From contig JABGZQ010000056.1 of the NCBI GenBank assembly GCA_018674655.1, forward strand, positions 1 to 37,525: a stretch of DNA of 37,525 nt, written 5' to 3'. The DNA is from Fidelibacterota bacterium. GTDB lineage: Bacteria > Fidelibacterota > Marinisomatia > Marinisomatales > TCS55. The first letter of the stretch is position 1, and each line of letters opens with the position of its first letter. The notes under the pieces were generated by a model. The model was not told the DNA's origin and searched no databases. It was given only the letters and a program-made list of their open reading frames with translations. Shown piece by piece: positions 27,047 through 36,429 of the stretch. Made by a program: the position numbers and the translations under genes.

Positions 27047-27785
27047 AAACCCAATCGTTTTCAGTAGAGATAGAGGAATTAAATGTATATCCACTTTCTG
27101 TATAATTTTTCAATAAATTCGGGTTCGAGATAAAGTTTTTCACTATATAATGTATCATTTTCCCTCGTGCTTTCTTCGCATAAATACCAACAACTTTGTA
27201 TTCATTATTTTTTAGTTCTTTAAACTGAATTGAAATGAATTTGGCCTTTAATTGATCCAATTGGATTGAATTAATATACTCTTTAGAGGCAAGGTTAATT
27301 ACGATATTCTTTTCATCATTATTCAAGGTAGCTGTTATCGTTTTTTCCCAAAATTTGGTCAATGATTTTGAATTTCTTATTTTCAATTTTGAAGCCATTT
27401 CTAATCGATAAGGCTGGATTAGGTCTAAAGGTCTCAATACACCATATACCCCAGATAAAATGCGAAAATGTGATTGGCAAAAGTTTAACTCATCGCCATT
27501 AAAAGATTGTGGGTTTATTTTGTTGAAAACTTCTCCTGTATAAGCAAAAATGGCCTGTTTGGTGATCCCATTTGATGGGTTGTTCTGGAATTTTTGAATA
27601 TTTCTATAGGTTTCTATTCCCAACTTTTGACTGATCGACATGAAGGAAAATATTTCATCTTTATTCATATTTTTTAAGATGGCAACAATCTCATTTGTTT
27701 GTTTTTTAAACCTTGGGTTTGTAGAACCCCTAAAAGAATATGCTGAAAAATTTTGTGTTTTTGAGGGAGATAGAATAACAAGCAT
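27033..27785 (-). CDS. yaaA: YaaA family peroxide-stress/DNA-binding protein
   Basis: A 250-residue member of the YaaA (DUF328) family, in E. coli induced by peroxide and limiting free iron. Family marks: MLVILSPSKTQNF at the start (usual ILSPAKTL), FQSFNGDEL-like YTGEVFNKINPQSFNGDEL, HFRILSGVYGVLRPLDLIQPYRLEMASKL, INLASKEY and the C-terminal KKARGKMIHYIVKN. Length is usual. Composition is Lys/Asn-rich and more AT-rich than neighbours. The 3' end overlaps the end of the ABC-F gene by 14 bases on the opposite strand. Confidence 0.93.
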   Translation of the reverse strand: MLVILSPSKTQNFSAYSFRGSTNPRFKKQTNEIVAILKNMNKDEIFSFMSISQKLGIETYRNIQKFQNNPSNGITKQAIFAYTGEVFNKINPQSFNGDELNFCQSHFRILSGVYGVLRPLDLIQPYRLEMASKLKIRNSKSLTKFWEKTITATLNNDEKNIVINLASKEYINSIQLDQLKAKFISIQFKELKNNEYKVVGIYAKKARGKMIHYIVKNFISNPNLLKNYTESGYTFNSSISTENDWVFTRD

Positions 27786-27792
27786 TTTACTA

Positions 27793-27817
27793 TTTTTTAA
27801 TCAAATCGATTAAAAAA
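27793..27817. terminator. AT-rich hairpin between gcvP and yaaA
   Basis: TTTTTTAATC (27793-27802) and GATTAAAAAA (27808-27817) form a 10-bp stem with a 5-base loop in the 36-base gap after gcvP. The stem is nearly all A-T and carries its own T run, so it may act as a weak terminator of gcvP. Confidence 0.45.
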
Positions 27818-27821
27818 AGAA

Positions 27822-30650
27822 TTATTTGTTATATTGTTCAATCGGCGGACAAGTACAGATCAAATTTCGATCACCATGCGCATTATCAATTCGTCCAACA
27901 CTTGGCCAGTACTTATGGTTCTTTAAATATGACGATGGGTAGGCCGCTTTTTGCCTTGAATATGGACGATCCCATTTGTCCGAAGTGACGTCAATTGCTG
28001 TATGCGGGGCGTTCTTTAGGGGATTGTTTTCGGCATCCATTTCCCCGGAGATAACATTATTTATTTCGTTTTTGATTGAAATCATGGCATCACAGAAACG
28101 ATCTAATTCGGCTTTAGATTCACTTTCAGTCGGTTCAACCATCAGTGTGCCAGGGACGGGAAAGGACATAGTCGGCGCATGGTAACCATAATCAATTAAT
28201 CGTTTGGCCACATCTTCATCAGATATGCCCGATTCTTTTTTAATCGGCCGTAAATCTAAAATAAACTCATGGGCTGAATATCCTTGCGATCCTCGGTAAA
28301 GTATGGGGAAATGAGTCTGTAACTGATGGGCCATATAATTGGCATTCAAAATCGCCACTTCTGTCGACGCTTTTAGCCCCTCATCCCCGAGCATAGCAAT
28401 ATAGGCCCAAGATATGGGCAAAATACCTGCACTGCCCAACGGTGCGGCTGAAATGGCATGAATTGCTTTTTCACCATTATTTGAAATTGGATGCCCTGGC
28501 AAAAATGGAACCAAGTGGCCAGCGACACAAATAGGCCCCATCCCGGGACCACCACCACCGTGTGGGATAGCAAATGTTTTGTGGAGGTTAATATGGCAGA
28601 CATCAGCCCCGAAGTCACCAATACGAGCCAATCCAACCATAGCATTCATATTGGCGCCATCTAAATATACTTGTCCACCATTTTCATGAACAATATTACA
28701 AATATCTCCGATGGCTTCTTCGAATACACCATGGGTAGAAGGATAAGTGACCATAATGGCTGAAAGCGTTTCTTTGTGGTGTGTTGCTTTTGATTTTAAA
28801 TCTTCAATGTCAATATTACCATTATCATCACATCGGACAACGACGACTTTCATGCCACACATGACAGCACTGGCTGGGTTTGTTCCATGGGCCGAGGCAG
28901 GAATTAAACAAATGTTTCGATGGCTATCTCCATTGTCGATATGGAAAGCACGGATAACCAGAAGTCCCGCATATTCTCCTTGGGCGCCGGAATTGGGTTG
29001 GAGAGAGCATCCTTGCAACCCAGTCATATCCATGAGCCACTCCGAAAGCGTATTGGCTAATTCTTCATAGCCTTCTGATTGATTTTCCGGTGCAAAAGGG
29101 TGAAGGAAAGCAAACTCAGGCCAGGTAATGGGCATCATTTCTGCTGCTGCGTTGAGCTTCATTGTACATGAACCCAACGAAATCATGCTGGTATTCAGGG
29201 TTAAATCTTTGGTTTCGAGTCGATGGAGATATCGCATCATTTCAGTTTCGGAATGAAACGCATTAAAAATAGAATGGGTGAGGTAGCCTGTTGTCCGTAT
29301 AAGTTGTAAATCAAATTCATTGGTTTTACTCGTTTTATCAACGTCGAACACACCAAGGATATCAGATAGGTCATCGGGAGATACAGTTTCATCCAGAGAT
29401 ATTCCAATATCGCCATTTTCATAATAACGGAAATTCATATTGGCTGTTTCTGCCCGATTTTTCAATTTTTCCATAGAAATCTTATTTAATCGAATTCTAA
29501 TTGTATCAAAAAATTGATTGTATATAATGGAATGGCCACCCTTTGATAAGGCAATAGCTAAATCCTTTGTTTTTTTATGTATTCGTTCCGCAATGGCGCG
29601 AATACCTTCAGGTCCATGATAAACTGCATACATACCCGCCATGACTGCCAATAAAACCTGAGATGTGCAAATATTAGATGTAGCACGATCTCGGCGGATA
29701 TGTTGTTCACGAGTTTGGAGTGCCATGCGATAGGCTGGATTCCCATGGCGATCTACTGAAACACCGATGATTCGTCCCGGAATTTTACGTTTATAATTTT
29801 CTTTTGCTGCTATGAAAGCAGCATGAGGTCCTCCAAATCCCATGGGGACACCAAACCGTTGGGAACTACCAATTGCCACATCAGCACCGATTTCATTTGG
29901 GGAGGGGAGAAGGGCCAAGCTTAATAAATCTATGGCAACAACAATGGAGACATCCTGTTTGTGTGCCTCATTACATAAATCTGAGTAGTCAATAACGTTC
30001 CCGTCGGTAGCGGGGTATTGGACTAAAGCACCAAAAATATCATCACTAAATTCAAATGTTTCAGGAGATTGAACCAATAATTCAATCCCAATTGGATTTG
30101 CGCGGGTTTTTAACACATCAATGGTTTGGGGATGGCAATCTTCGGCCACGAGAAATCGCTTCTTTTCTCGGGCTGAATGAAAAAGCATAATCATGGCTTC
30201 TGCCGCAGCAGTGGCCTCATCTAAGAGGGATGCATTGGCGATATCCAAACCTGTCATTTCTGTTACCATTGTTTGAAAATTCAGTAAAGCTTCCAGACGG
30301 CCTTGAGATATTTCAGCCTGATAAGGAGTATAAGCTGTATACCATCCGGGGTTTTCTAAAATATTACGCTGGATAACTGGGGGTGTAATCGTGCCATAAT
30401 ATCCCATGCCGATATATGATCGGGCAACTCTGTTTTTTGATGCCACACCTTTGATTTTTTTCAAGAGTGAAAACTCATCTGATCCCGGCCCAACGTTGAG
30501 TGATGATTTAGTTCGGATGCTCCGGGGAATTGTCTTATCAATTAATTCCTCTATTGATGAAAACCCCAACTTGGCAAGCATCTCCTCCTGCTCAATTGAT
30601 GTTGGCCCAATATGCCGACGTGAAAAATCTTGGGTAATATCTTTTAACAA
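27822..30650 (-). CDS. gcvP: Glycine dehydrogenase (decarboxylating), P-protein
   Basis: A 942-residue single-chain P-protein of the glycine cleavage system, which decarboxylates glycine with PLP and passes the aminomethyl group to the H-protein lipoate. The N-terminal half begins [21 protein letters not shown]; the C-terminal half carries the PLP lysine in [20 protein letters not shown] (Lys691). Both gcvPA-like and gcvPB-like halves are present. The start is TTG at 30650: an in-frame stop lies seven codons upstream and no ATG intervenes, and this start gives the family's N-terminus. gcvT and gcvH are not in the window. It neighbours the corrinoid module, divergently. Confidence 0.95.
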   Translation of the reverse strand: MLKDITQDFSRRHIGPTSIEQEEMLAKLGFSSIEELIDKTIPRSIRTKSSLNVGPGSDEFSLLKKIKGVASKNRVARSYIGMGYYGTITPPVIQRNILENPGWYTAYTPYQAEISQGRLEALLNFQTMVTEMTGLDIANASLLDEATAAAEAMIMLFHSAREKKRFLVAEDCHPQTIDVLKTRANPIGIELLVQSPETFEFSDDIFGALVQYPATDGNVIDYSDLCNEAHKQDVSIVVAIDLLSLALLPSPNEIGADVAIGSSQRFGVPMGFGGPHAAFIAAKENYKRKIPGRIIGVSVDRHGNPAYRMALQTREQHIRRDRATSNICTSQVLLAVMAGMYAVYHGPEGIRAIAERIHKKTKDLAIALSKGGHSIIYNQFFDTIRIRLNKISMEKLKNRAETANMNFRYYENGDIGISLDETVSPDDLSDILGVFDVDKTSKTNEFDLQLIRTTGYLTHSIFNAFHSETEMMRYLHRLETKDLTLNTSMISLGSCTMKLNAAAEMMPITWPEFAFLHPFAPENQSEGYEELANTLSEWLMDMTGLQGCSLQPNSGAQGEYAGLLVIRAFHIDNGDSHRNICLIPASAHGTNPASAVMCGMKVVVVRCDDNGNIDIEDLKSKATHHKETLSAIMVTYPSTHGVFEEAIGDICNIVHENGGQVYLDGANMNAMVGLARIGDFGADVCHINLHKTFAIPHGGGGPGMGPICVAGHLVPFLPGHPISNNGEKAIHAISAAPLGSAGILPISWAYIAMLGDEGLKASTEVAILNANYMAHQLQTHFPILYRGSQGYSAHEFILDLRPIKKESGISDEDVAKRLIDYGYHAPTMSFPVPGTLMVEPTESESKAELDRFCDAMISIKNEINNVISGEMDAENNPLKNAPHTAIDVTSDKWDRPYSRQKAAYPSSYLKNHKYWPSVGRIDNAHGDRNLICTCPPIEQYNK

Positions 30651-31143
30651 TGAATTATCTTTATGATTCTATTAAATATATTGGATTAAAATATGCCAAT
30701 AAATTAAGGATGACCCATTGGTTTCCCCATTAATAATTTAAGAATCGAACTATAGTCGAGAACTATCTGAAGTAGGGATTCGGGATTTTACCAATATGAA
30801 AACAGTTTATATTCAGTAAATTTTAAACGTAATCGATTATTTATTTAGTTTGCTCAAATAATATTTATCATAAGCGGCGAGCAAACTGTCCTGTCCGGAA
30901 TAAGGCGTAGGGGCATATTTTTTAATTGGATACCCATTCCTTCAAGCCTTTAAAAGAAAGTTATGTAAAATATTGTATCGTGATTATGTTTGGAGTTCAT
31001 CTTTTTAAAATGATAGAATCAACACATAGGAATCGGCATGCAAATGACATTATATAAAAAGGGTTTAAAATGGATAATGTACAATCTGTTAATTAAGAGA
31101 TAACCTACCCATGGATAAAATAAATTAAAGAAATAATGAGACG
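30651..31143. other. 493-bp intergenic region between divergent gcvP and the corrinoid protein gene
   Basis: AT-rich non-coding spacer that must hold promoters for both directions, none of which stands out. ATAGT-CGAGA-ACTAT makes a small hairpin (about 30751-30765). A 9-bp perfect inverted repeat is annotated separately. The glycine riboswitch core was looked for upstream of gcvP and the B12 box upstream of the corrinoid gene; neither was recognised. Short ORFs in it have no coding-like character. Confidence 0.7.
30847..30887. other. 9-bp inverted repeat, possible operator or RNA stem
   Basis: AGTTTGCTC (30847-30855) and GAGCAAACT (30879-30887) are perfect inverted repeats separated by 23 bases. 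The next bases, GTCCTGTCCGGAATAAGG, are unusually GC-rich for this spacer. No T tract follows at once, so an intrinsic terminator is unlikely; an operator for a dimeric regulator or a structured RNA element are both possible. Confidence 0.45.
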
Positions 31144-31791
31144 ATGAATTATCTTGAAAAGTTACATGATGCTGTTTTGAATGGCAATCCTACGATAGCC
31201 GTGGAAATTACGGAAAAAGCGCTTAGGGAAAAAATTGACCCACATATATTGATCAATGAATATATGATTCGGGCCATGGATGAAGTGGGAGTACGGTTCG
31301 AGCGTTTTGAATATTTTATTCCACAGCTACTTATGTCAGCGAAAGCCATGAAAAGCGCTATGGCTTTGATACGTCCGCTTCTTATAAGTGAAGGTGAGGA
31401 AGACAATTCTATATGCGCCATAACCGGAACGGTAAAAGGCGATGTCCATGATATTGGAAAAAATTTATTGGGGGCACTTTTAGAGGGCGGCGGGTTTCGA
31501 GTGGTAGACTTAGGTACCAATGTTTCCCCTGAACAATTTATTGAAGCAGTTGAAACACACAAAGCAAAACTGGTGTGTATGTCTGCATTATTAACCACGA
31601 CCATGCCAGGAATGAAAACAACAATTGATGCATTTAAGGATGCAGGCATAAGAGATGAAGTGATTATGCTGGTTGGTGGCGCACCTGTTACGCATCATTT
31701 TGCAAAAGATATTGGCGCCGATGGATATAAGGATAATGCAAGTGCAGGCGTCGTATTGGCAAAAAAATTACTCGGTGTTGGGCAAAAATGA
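31144..31791 (+). CDS. Corrinoid (B12-binding) methyltransferase protein, MtbC/MtgC-like
   Basis: A 215-residue corrinoid carrier that shuttles a methyl group between methyltransferases. Residues about 1-85 form the B12-binding-2 cap helices (KLHDAVLNGNPTIAVEITEKAL, FIPQLLMSAKAMKSAM). Residues about 88-215 are the B12-binding Rossmann domain with the axial-ligand motif DVHDIG (His102), then the GGGFRVVDLGTNV, MSALLTTTM and VGGAPVT signatures. Length is typical of MttC, MtbC and MtgC proteins. It overlaps the DUF1638 gene by four bases, and a RACE activator follows, so the three form one unit with the MttB-family gene 3 kb away. Confidence 0.95.
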   Translation: MNYLEKLHDAVLNGNPTIAVEITEKALREKIDPHILINEYMIRAMDEVGVRFERFEYFIPQLLMSAKAMKSAMALIRPLLISEGEEDNSICAITGTVKGDVHDIGKNLLGALLEGGGFRVVDLGTNVSPEQFIEAVETHKAKLVCMSALLTTTMPGMKTTIDAFKDAGIRDEVIMLVGGAPVTHHFAKDIGADGYKDNASAGVVLAKKLLGVGQK

Positions 31792-32534
31792 ACTTCAAAT
31801 TAATTAGTTGTGAAGTGTTCAAACATGAATTGCTTCATTGTATCAATAAATCCAATAATAATATTGATACTGAATTTATTGCCAAAGGTATCCACGATTT
31901 AAATAGTAAGGGTATGCAGAATCGAATTGTTAAATCCATTCAAAAAGCAGATCAAAAAAGGTTTGATGCAATTCTGTTGGGATATGGTCTTTGCAATACA
32001 TGGATATATGGGTTGGTCGCCCACAAAACGCCACTTATTGTTCCCCGAATCCACGACTGTATTGGCGTTCTTTTTGGAAGCAAACAAAAGTATTTGGATT
32101 ATTATTTTGAAAACCCCGGGACCTATTATCAATCGGTGGGGTGGATGGAAAATACAGAAAACAAACCAATCATTAAAAAAAGATCATTGCAAAGACTGTA
32201 TGGAATGGATATGCCCCAGGATGAACTTAAAGCGCAATTTGGTGAAGAAAATTTAGATTACCTGAATAATGCAATGGATCAGATAAAGCATTATTCAAAT
32301 ATGGCATTTATTGATACGGGGTTGGATTCCCAACATAATTATCAAAAGAAGGCGATGGCGAAAGCAGAAATAAAGAATTGGAGTTTTGATGTTTTAAAAG
32401 GGAGTAAAAAACTCCTTCAACAACTTATTAATGGAGATTGGCCTGAATCAGAGTTTCTTGTTGTGAAGCCGGGGAGCAAGGTAGAACAATCTGTTGGTGA
32501 AGATTTAATGACCGCTGTCCCATTAATATTTTAA
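31788..32534 (+). CDS. DUF1638 family protein
   Basis: A 248-residue protein starting in the ATGA overlap with the corrinoid gene. It matches the DUF1638 pattern: an N-terminal ISCEVFKHEL, ILLGYGLCNTWIYGL with a Cys near 69, IVPRIHDCIGVLFGSKQKYL with His-Asp-Cys near 89-91, and NPGTYYQSVGWMEN. The conserved Cys and His could bind a metal or cofactor. The family is known as a frequent neighbour of corrinoid proteins and MttB-type methyltransferases; no function is established to my knowledge. Context suggests a part in methyl transfer, corrinoid handling or cofactor delivery. Confidence 0.88.
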   Translation: MNFKLISCEVFKHELLHCINKSNNNIDTEFIAKGIHDLNSKGMQNRIVKSIQKADQKRFDAILLGYGLCNTWIYGLVAHKTPLIVPRIHDCIGVLFGSKQKYLDYYFENPGTYYQSVGWMENTENKPIIKKRSLQRLYGMDMPQDELKAQFGEENLDYLNNAMDQIKHYSNMAFIDTGLDSQHNYQKKAMAKAEIKNWSFDVLKGSKKLLQQLINGDWPESEFLVVKPGSKVEQSVGEDLMTAVPLIF

Positions 32535-32546
32535 CAATTATTTTTG

Positions 32547-34070
32547 ATGGCTAAAAAAGTCAGTATCACCTTATTGCCTTTAAATCAAAGTTTCGAGGTT
32601 GCAAAAGATTCTCAACTCCACGATATACTTTTTAGTTATGGTGTAGAATTCCCCTGTGGTGGTCATGCCAGATGCAGAGGATGCCGCATTCGGATAAAAG
32701 AAGGCCATTTACCCATTACAGATTCCCAGAAAAATATCCTGGATGATAAGGAATTGAATGAAGGATGGCGTCTTGCATGCGAAGGAAGAGTTCAAGATGA
32801 TCTAATAATTGAATTGGATCAATGGAAATCCGATGTATTGTCGGATGATTCAGATTTTCAATTTTCACCTATGCATGGGTTTGGGGTCGCCATCGATTTG
32901 GGTACCACAACTTTGGCTGCCCAATTGGTAAATAGGGAAACAGGTGAAGTGTTGGCTATAGAAACCGCCATTAATCCTCAGGCCAAGTATGGTAGTGATA
33001 TAATGACGAGGATTGATGCAGCATCCAGATTAGTAAAACAGAATGAAATGCAGTTGCTCATTCGATCGAAAATAAATGATATGATTATTGATTTATTTCA
33101 CAGTTCGAATGAAAATATTTCAAGATTGAAACGCATCATTATCGTTGGGAATGCAGTAATGCATAATATTTTTTGCGGGATAGATGTGGAACCCATGGGG
33201 TATCATCCGTTTGAGCCAGTTTCAAATGATCTGGAATTATATACACCTTCAGAATTGAGGTGGGATTTGAATGAAGATGTAACTATAGAGTTTCTCCCGG
33301 GTGTAGGCAGCTTTATTGGGAGTGATATCTTAATTGGTGTGTGGGCAAAAAAGATAATAGAAAGTGATGGCATTAAGGTATTGGTGGATTTGGGCACTAA
33401 TGGCGAAATCATGGTTGGGAATAAAGATAAATTTTTGGCTGCATCTACAGCTGCGGGTCCAGCTTTTGAAGGTGCGGGGATATCTATGGGTATGCGTGCG
33501 GCAACAGGTGCTATCTCCACCGTTATGACGAGGAATGGTGAAATAATTCCAAAAGTATTGGGGTCTGAAAAAGCAAGGGGGATATGCGGTAGCGGACTTG
33601 TGGATGCGATTTCTGCTTACTTGGATGACGGATCTATCAAGGCGGACGGTAGATTTTTAAATGGAGAATCTATTATGGTTATGGATCCGGTGGTGATTAC
33701 CCAAAAGGATATACGAGAGCTCCAGTTGGCCAAAGGAGCTATTGCTACAGGGATTCGATTATTATTAAAAGAGTTTAATGCGGAAGAAAAAGATGTATCG
33801 GAAGTGTATTTATCCGGAGCATTTGGGAATTATATCAGTAAGCGTAGTGCCAGAAGGATTGGTCTTTTAAACTTTCCGCAGAAAAAAATAACAACGGCAG
33901 GTAACACAGCCTTACTTGGGGCAAAAATGGCTTTATTTAACAAAAGCAAAATAAATAATTTTTATGAAATTAGAGAAAAAACAACACACCTTGATTTAAG
34001 TATGCATCCAGATTTTACAGATATTTTTGCAGAATTGGTGAACTTCCCTATAAAAAGGGAAATGGTTTAG
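32547..34070 (+). CDS. RACE-type corrinoid reductive activator (2Fe-2S plus ASKHA domain)
   Basis: A 507-residue ATP-dependent activator that returns inactive cob(II)alamin to cob(I)alamin. The start is ATG 32547, preferred over TTG three bases earlier. Residues about 4-85 are a ferredoxin-like domain with Cys37, Cys43, Cys46 and Cys78, the CX5CX2C plus distal Cys pattern of 2Fe-2S RACE proteins. The rest is the DUF4445/ASKHA ATPase: GVAIDLGTTTLAAQLV, VGNAVMHNIF, VLVDLGTNGEIMVG, STAAGPAFEGAGI and RGICGSGLVDAISAYL, VYLSGAFGNYI. This type serves O-demethylase and glycine-betaine methyltransferase systems, in place of the SAM/flavodoxin reactivation of MetH. The end overlaps the opposing homocysteine methyltransferase gene by four bases. 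Confidence 0.94.
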   Translation: MAKKVSITLLPLNQSFEVAKDSQLHDILFSYGVEFPCGGHARCRGCRIRIKEGHLPITDSQKNILDDKELNEGWRLACEGRVQDDLIIELDQWKSDVLSDDSDFQFSPMHGFGVAIDLGTTTLAAQLVNRETGEVLAIETAINPQAKYGSDIMTRIDAASRLVKQNEMQLLIRSKINDMIIDLFHSSNENISRLKRIIIVGNAVMHNIFCGIDVEPMGYHPFEPVSNDLELYTPSELRWDLNEDVTIEFLPGVGSFIGSDILIGVWAKKIIESDGIKVLVDLGTNGEIMVGNKDKFLAASTAAGPAFEGAGISMGMRAATGAISTVMTRNGEIIPKVLGSEKARGICGSGLVDAISAYLDDGSIKADGRFLNGESIMVMDPVVITQKDIRELQLAKGAIATGIRLLLKEFNAEEKDVSEVYLSGAFGNYISKRSARRIGLLNFPQKKITTAGNTALLGAKMALFNKSKINNFYEIREKTTHLDLSMHPDFTDIFAELVNFPIKREMV

Positions 34071-34948
34071 TGTTCTTTTAAAGTTTCGGATAATAGTTTT
34101 ATATATGCAGGTGTTGAACCGCAACACCCACCCAATATTTTAATCCCCATTTTATATATTTCAACCATTCCATCTACAAACTGTTCTGCCGTTTGACCAT
34201 AATGAACAGTATTTCCTTCAAGAACCGGTTGACCTGCGTTGGGTTTAATGGATAAGGGTAAATCAGTAAGCGTTAAGGCTTCTTCAGCTAATTCAATTAG
34301 CTCAAAACTATCTAAATTACAATTGGTGCCTATAATATCAGCACCGGCATCTGTCAGTTTATTCACGCATTCTGACAATGGGTTACCCATGACAGTAAAA
34401 TATCCATTATCTGTTTTTGCATAAGTCATATTTGCAATGATGGATTTATTACTGACTTGTCGGATTGCTTTTACTGCAAGAACCGCTTCTTGAAGATCAA
34501 TCATTGTTTCCACACTAAATAGGTCTACACCGCTGTCTTCCAATATTTCCGCTTGGCGATTGAATGCATTTTTCAATTCATCGGGCTTGGCAGGCCCCAA
34601 GGGTTCAATCAATAAACCGGATGGGCCAATATCTCCAGATACCAAAGAATCTCCACCATAATTCCGGCAAATTTCAACGGCTTTTTGATTCACCAAATCA
34701 TGATGTTCTGCAATTCCGCATTCCTTCAGCCGATAATGAGAGGCACCAAAAGTATTCGTTTGTAAAATATCACTCCCGGCTTCATGATATAATTGATGTG
34801 CTTTACCAATGCGTTCCGGGTATTTCATAGACCATTCTTCCGGTGGTTGTCCGGAATGGAGCCCCATATCCATGAGCAAGGACCCCATGGCGCCGTCCAA
34901 TAAAACAGGCCCTACTTTCAATCGATCTTTAAGTGATTTTGGTGGCAT
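34067..34948 (-). CDS. Homocysteine S-methyltransferase, MetH-like stand-alone domain
   Basis: A 293-residue protein of the homocysteine-binding (S-methyltransferase) family. It starts at ATG 34948, seven bases after the MttB-family stop; the frame extends upstream 16 codons but overlaps mttB. Zinc ligands are visible: Cys210 in GTNCNLDS and Cys275-Cys276 in GGCCGS. Other marks are LLDGAMGSLLMDMGL, DILQTNTFGAS and SGDIGPSG. The sequence resembles the N-terminal module of cobalamin-dependent MetH more than betaine-homocysteine methyltransferase. Downstream MetH modules are absent, so it would have to accept its methyl group from another protein, plausibly the corrinoid carrier encoded nearby. 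Expected product is methionine. Confidence 0.9.
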   Translation of the reverse strand: MPPKSLKDRLKVGPVLLDGAMGSLLMDMGLHSGQPPEEWSMKYPERIGKAHQLYHEAGSDILQTNTFGASHYRLKECGIAEHHDLVNQKAVEICRNYGGDSLVSGDIGPSGLLIEPLGPAKPDELKNAFNRQAEILEDSGVDLFSVETMIDLQEAVLAVKAIRQVSNKSIIANMTYAKTDNGYFTVMGNPLSECVNKLTDAGADIIGTNCNLDSFELIELAEEALTLTDLPLSIKPNAGQPVLEGNTVHYGQTAEQFVDGMVEIYKMGIKILGGCCGSTPAYIKLLSETLKEH

Positions 34949-34955
34949 GCAAAAG

Positions 34956-36404
34956 TTATAATATAGTAGGAAGTGTTTCAGAACCCGCAATACCATTATT
35001 TATTATGGTACGAAGTTCTTTATCTATATGATCACCAATAGGGGATTCATTGTATTGGTCTAATAAATTTTGGATTGTTTCCCTCGCCCTGTCTTGCAAT
35101 GTTTTGCTCCCAAATTGTTTCCATTGATCCCAACTGGTTCGGTCTATCATAGGTCCCGGTAGATACAATTCTTTTGGCCAATATTCTAACGTGTGATCCA
35201 TGGTGCATATTTGCTGTTCGACCAGAACTTCATCAATGAAAGGTTTTATGGGAAGATCATCCTTGATTTTAATATCGCGCATAAAATGATGTGCATGCCC
35301 GCAGATTTCATCATCAAATACTAATTTTTCCAAACTGAAGCAGTTGACAAAATCCAACATCCCTGGTCCAGCCACTTGATTCATCCGACTCATGGCTGCG
35401 ATATAGGCGCCGCTGGCGGTTTCTGATCCTGCTTGGGGATCATTAAATTTCCCATCCCCTAACCCCATATAGCCTTGTGAAGGAATTTTTAAGTGGCGTG
35501 CAATTTGAGCATAGCCACTATAGAGTTGTAATGCCTCTACACCGGACATGGGTGCACTCATGAGTTGCATATGAAAAGCGCCTGGGGCACCACCAAATAT
35601 TACTGGGGCACCGGATTTTATCAGTTGTGTAAAAACAATTCCGCTTAATACTTCAGCCGTTTGCATGACCAATGCACCAACTGTAGTTACAGGTACAGCC
35701 AAACCAATCATGAGCACAGGAACCACTTCTACAACAATACCGTTTTCAACACAGTCAATCAAATTATGGCTGGAATCTAAACCCCACCGTAAGGGGCTGT
35801 TGGGGCAGCAGGTAAATACAGCCATTGGTTTTTCGATTAAATCATTTTTATCTTTGCGGAAACAGGTCATCATTTCAGCCATTCTATTCACACCATGGTG
35901 AGTAAATGCGCCGGTGACAACTGGTTTGCCACTATGTGCCAACATGAGGTAAAGCCGCCAGGCATCGGCAATATCTTGAGGAATATCATCTGTACTAAAT
36001 GCAGAAGCAGGATAAGAAATATGTTTAAGCTGGTCAGCAACTTTAATGTATTCGATAAAATCAGGTGTTTGGGCCGTGCGTCGTTCACCCGTTTTCCAAT
36101 CTAAAATATTTAACGCCGATGAACCTGGCACAAAATGGGTAGAGTCACCGCCAATAGTTGAAAAATGTTCACCACTACGATCATATAAATCAATAATCGA
36201 TGGAAGAGATTTGATACTTTCCTCAACAACACGTTTTGGGAATGTAATGCGGTTAGAATTTTTGTCAACATTTAAACCAGCTGATTCCATCCGTTCCATA
36301 AGTGCATCACATTGGACTTCCACCCCTGTGTCCTGAAGCAGTGATAAAGCTTCATTTATAATATTTTCAACAAGATTGTCTTCGAGTACTTTTAGTTCAA
36401 GCAT
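34956..36404 (-). CDS. MttB superfamily corrinoid methyltransferase, non-pyrrolysine
   Basis: A 482-residue TIM-barrel methyltransferase of the trimethylamine methyltransferase (MttB) superfamily. Marks: LLQDTGVEVQCDALMERM, FVPGSSALNILDWKTGERR, TFTHHGVNRM, CCPNSPLRW, IFGGAPGAFHMQL and the region PQAGSETASGAYIAAMSRMNQVAG. It is complete without any in-frame amber codon, so it is not a Pyl-containing MttB. It belongs to the non-Pyl branch, whose known members demethylate glycine betaine, proline betaine, carnitine or butyrobetaine; the substrate here is unknown. ATG 36404 is preceded by AGAAGGAG, a strong SD. It lies 25 bases after an FAD oxidoreductase and 7 bases before the homocysteine methyltransferase. 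Confidence 0.93.
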   Translation of the reverse strand: MLELKVLEDNLVENIINEALSLLQDTGVEVQCDALMERMESAGLNVDKNSNRITFPKRVVEESIKSLPSIIDLYDRSGEHFSTIGGDSTHFVPGSSALNILDWKTGERRTAQTPDFIEYIKVADQLKHISYPASAFSTDDIPQDIADAWRLYLMLAHSGKPVVTGAFTHHGVNRMAEMMTCFRKDKNDLIEKPMAVFTCCPNSPLRWGLDSSHNLIDCVENGIVVEVVPVLMIGLAVPVTTVGALVMQTAEVLSGIVFTQLIKSGAPVIFGGAPGAFHMQLMSAPMSGVEALQLYSGYAQIARHLKIPSQGYMGLGDGKFNDPQAGSETASGAYIAAMSRMNQVAGPGMLDFVNCFSLEKLVFDDEICGHAHHFMRDIKIKDDLPIKPFIDEVLVEQQICTMDHTLEYWPKELYLPGPMIDRTSWDQWKQFGSKTLQDRARETIQNLLDQYNESPIGDHIDKELRTIINNGIAGSETLPTIL

Positions 36405-36429
36405 TTTTCTCCTTCTAAATATAAACCAA

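Noticed and set aside
30651-31143. Glycine riboswitch upstream of gcvP or cobalamin riboswitch upstream of the corrinoid gene
   Set aside because: I looked for the conserved glycine-aptamer core and the B12 box on the relevant strands and did not find them; no pairing pattern fits either class.
34956-36404. Pyrrolysine-containing MttB
   Set aside because: The frame is open across the whole protein with no in-frame TAG at the usual Pyl region, so it belongs to the non-Pyl branch.
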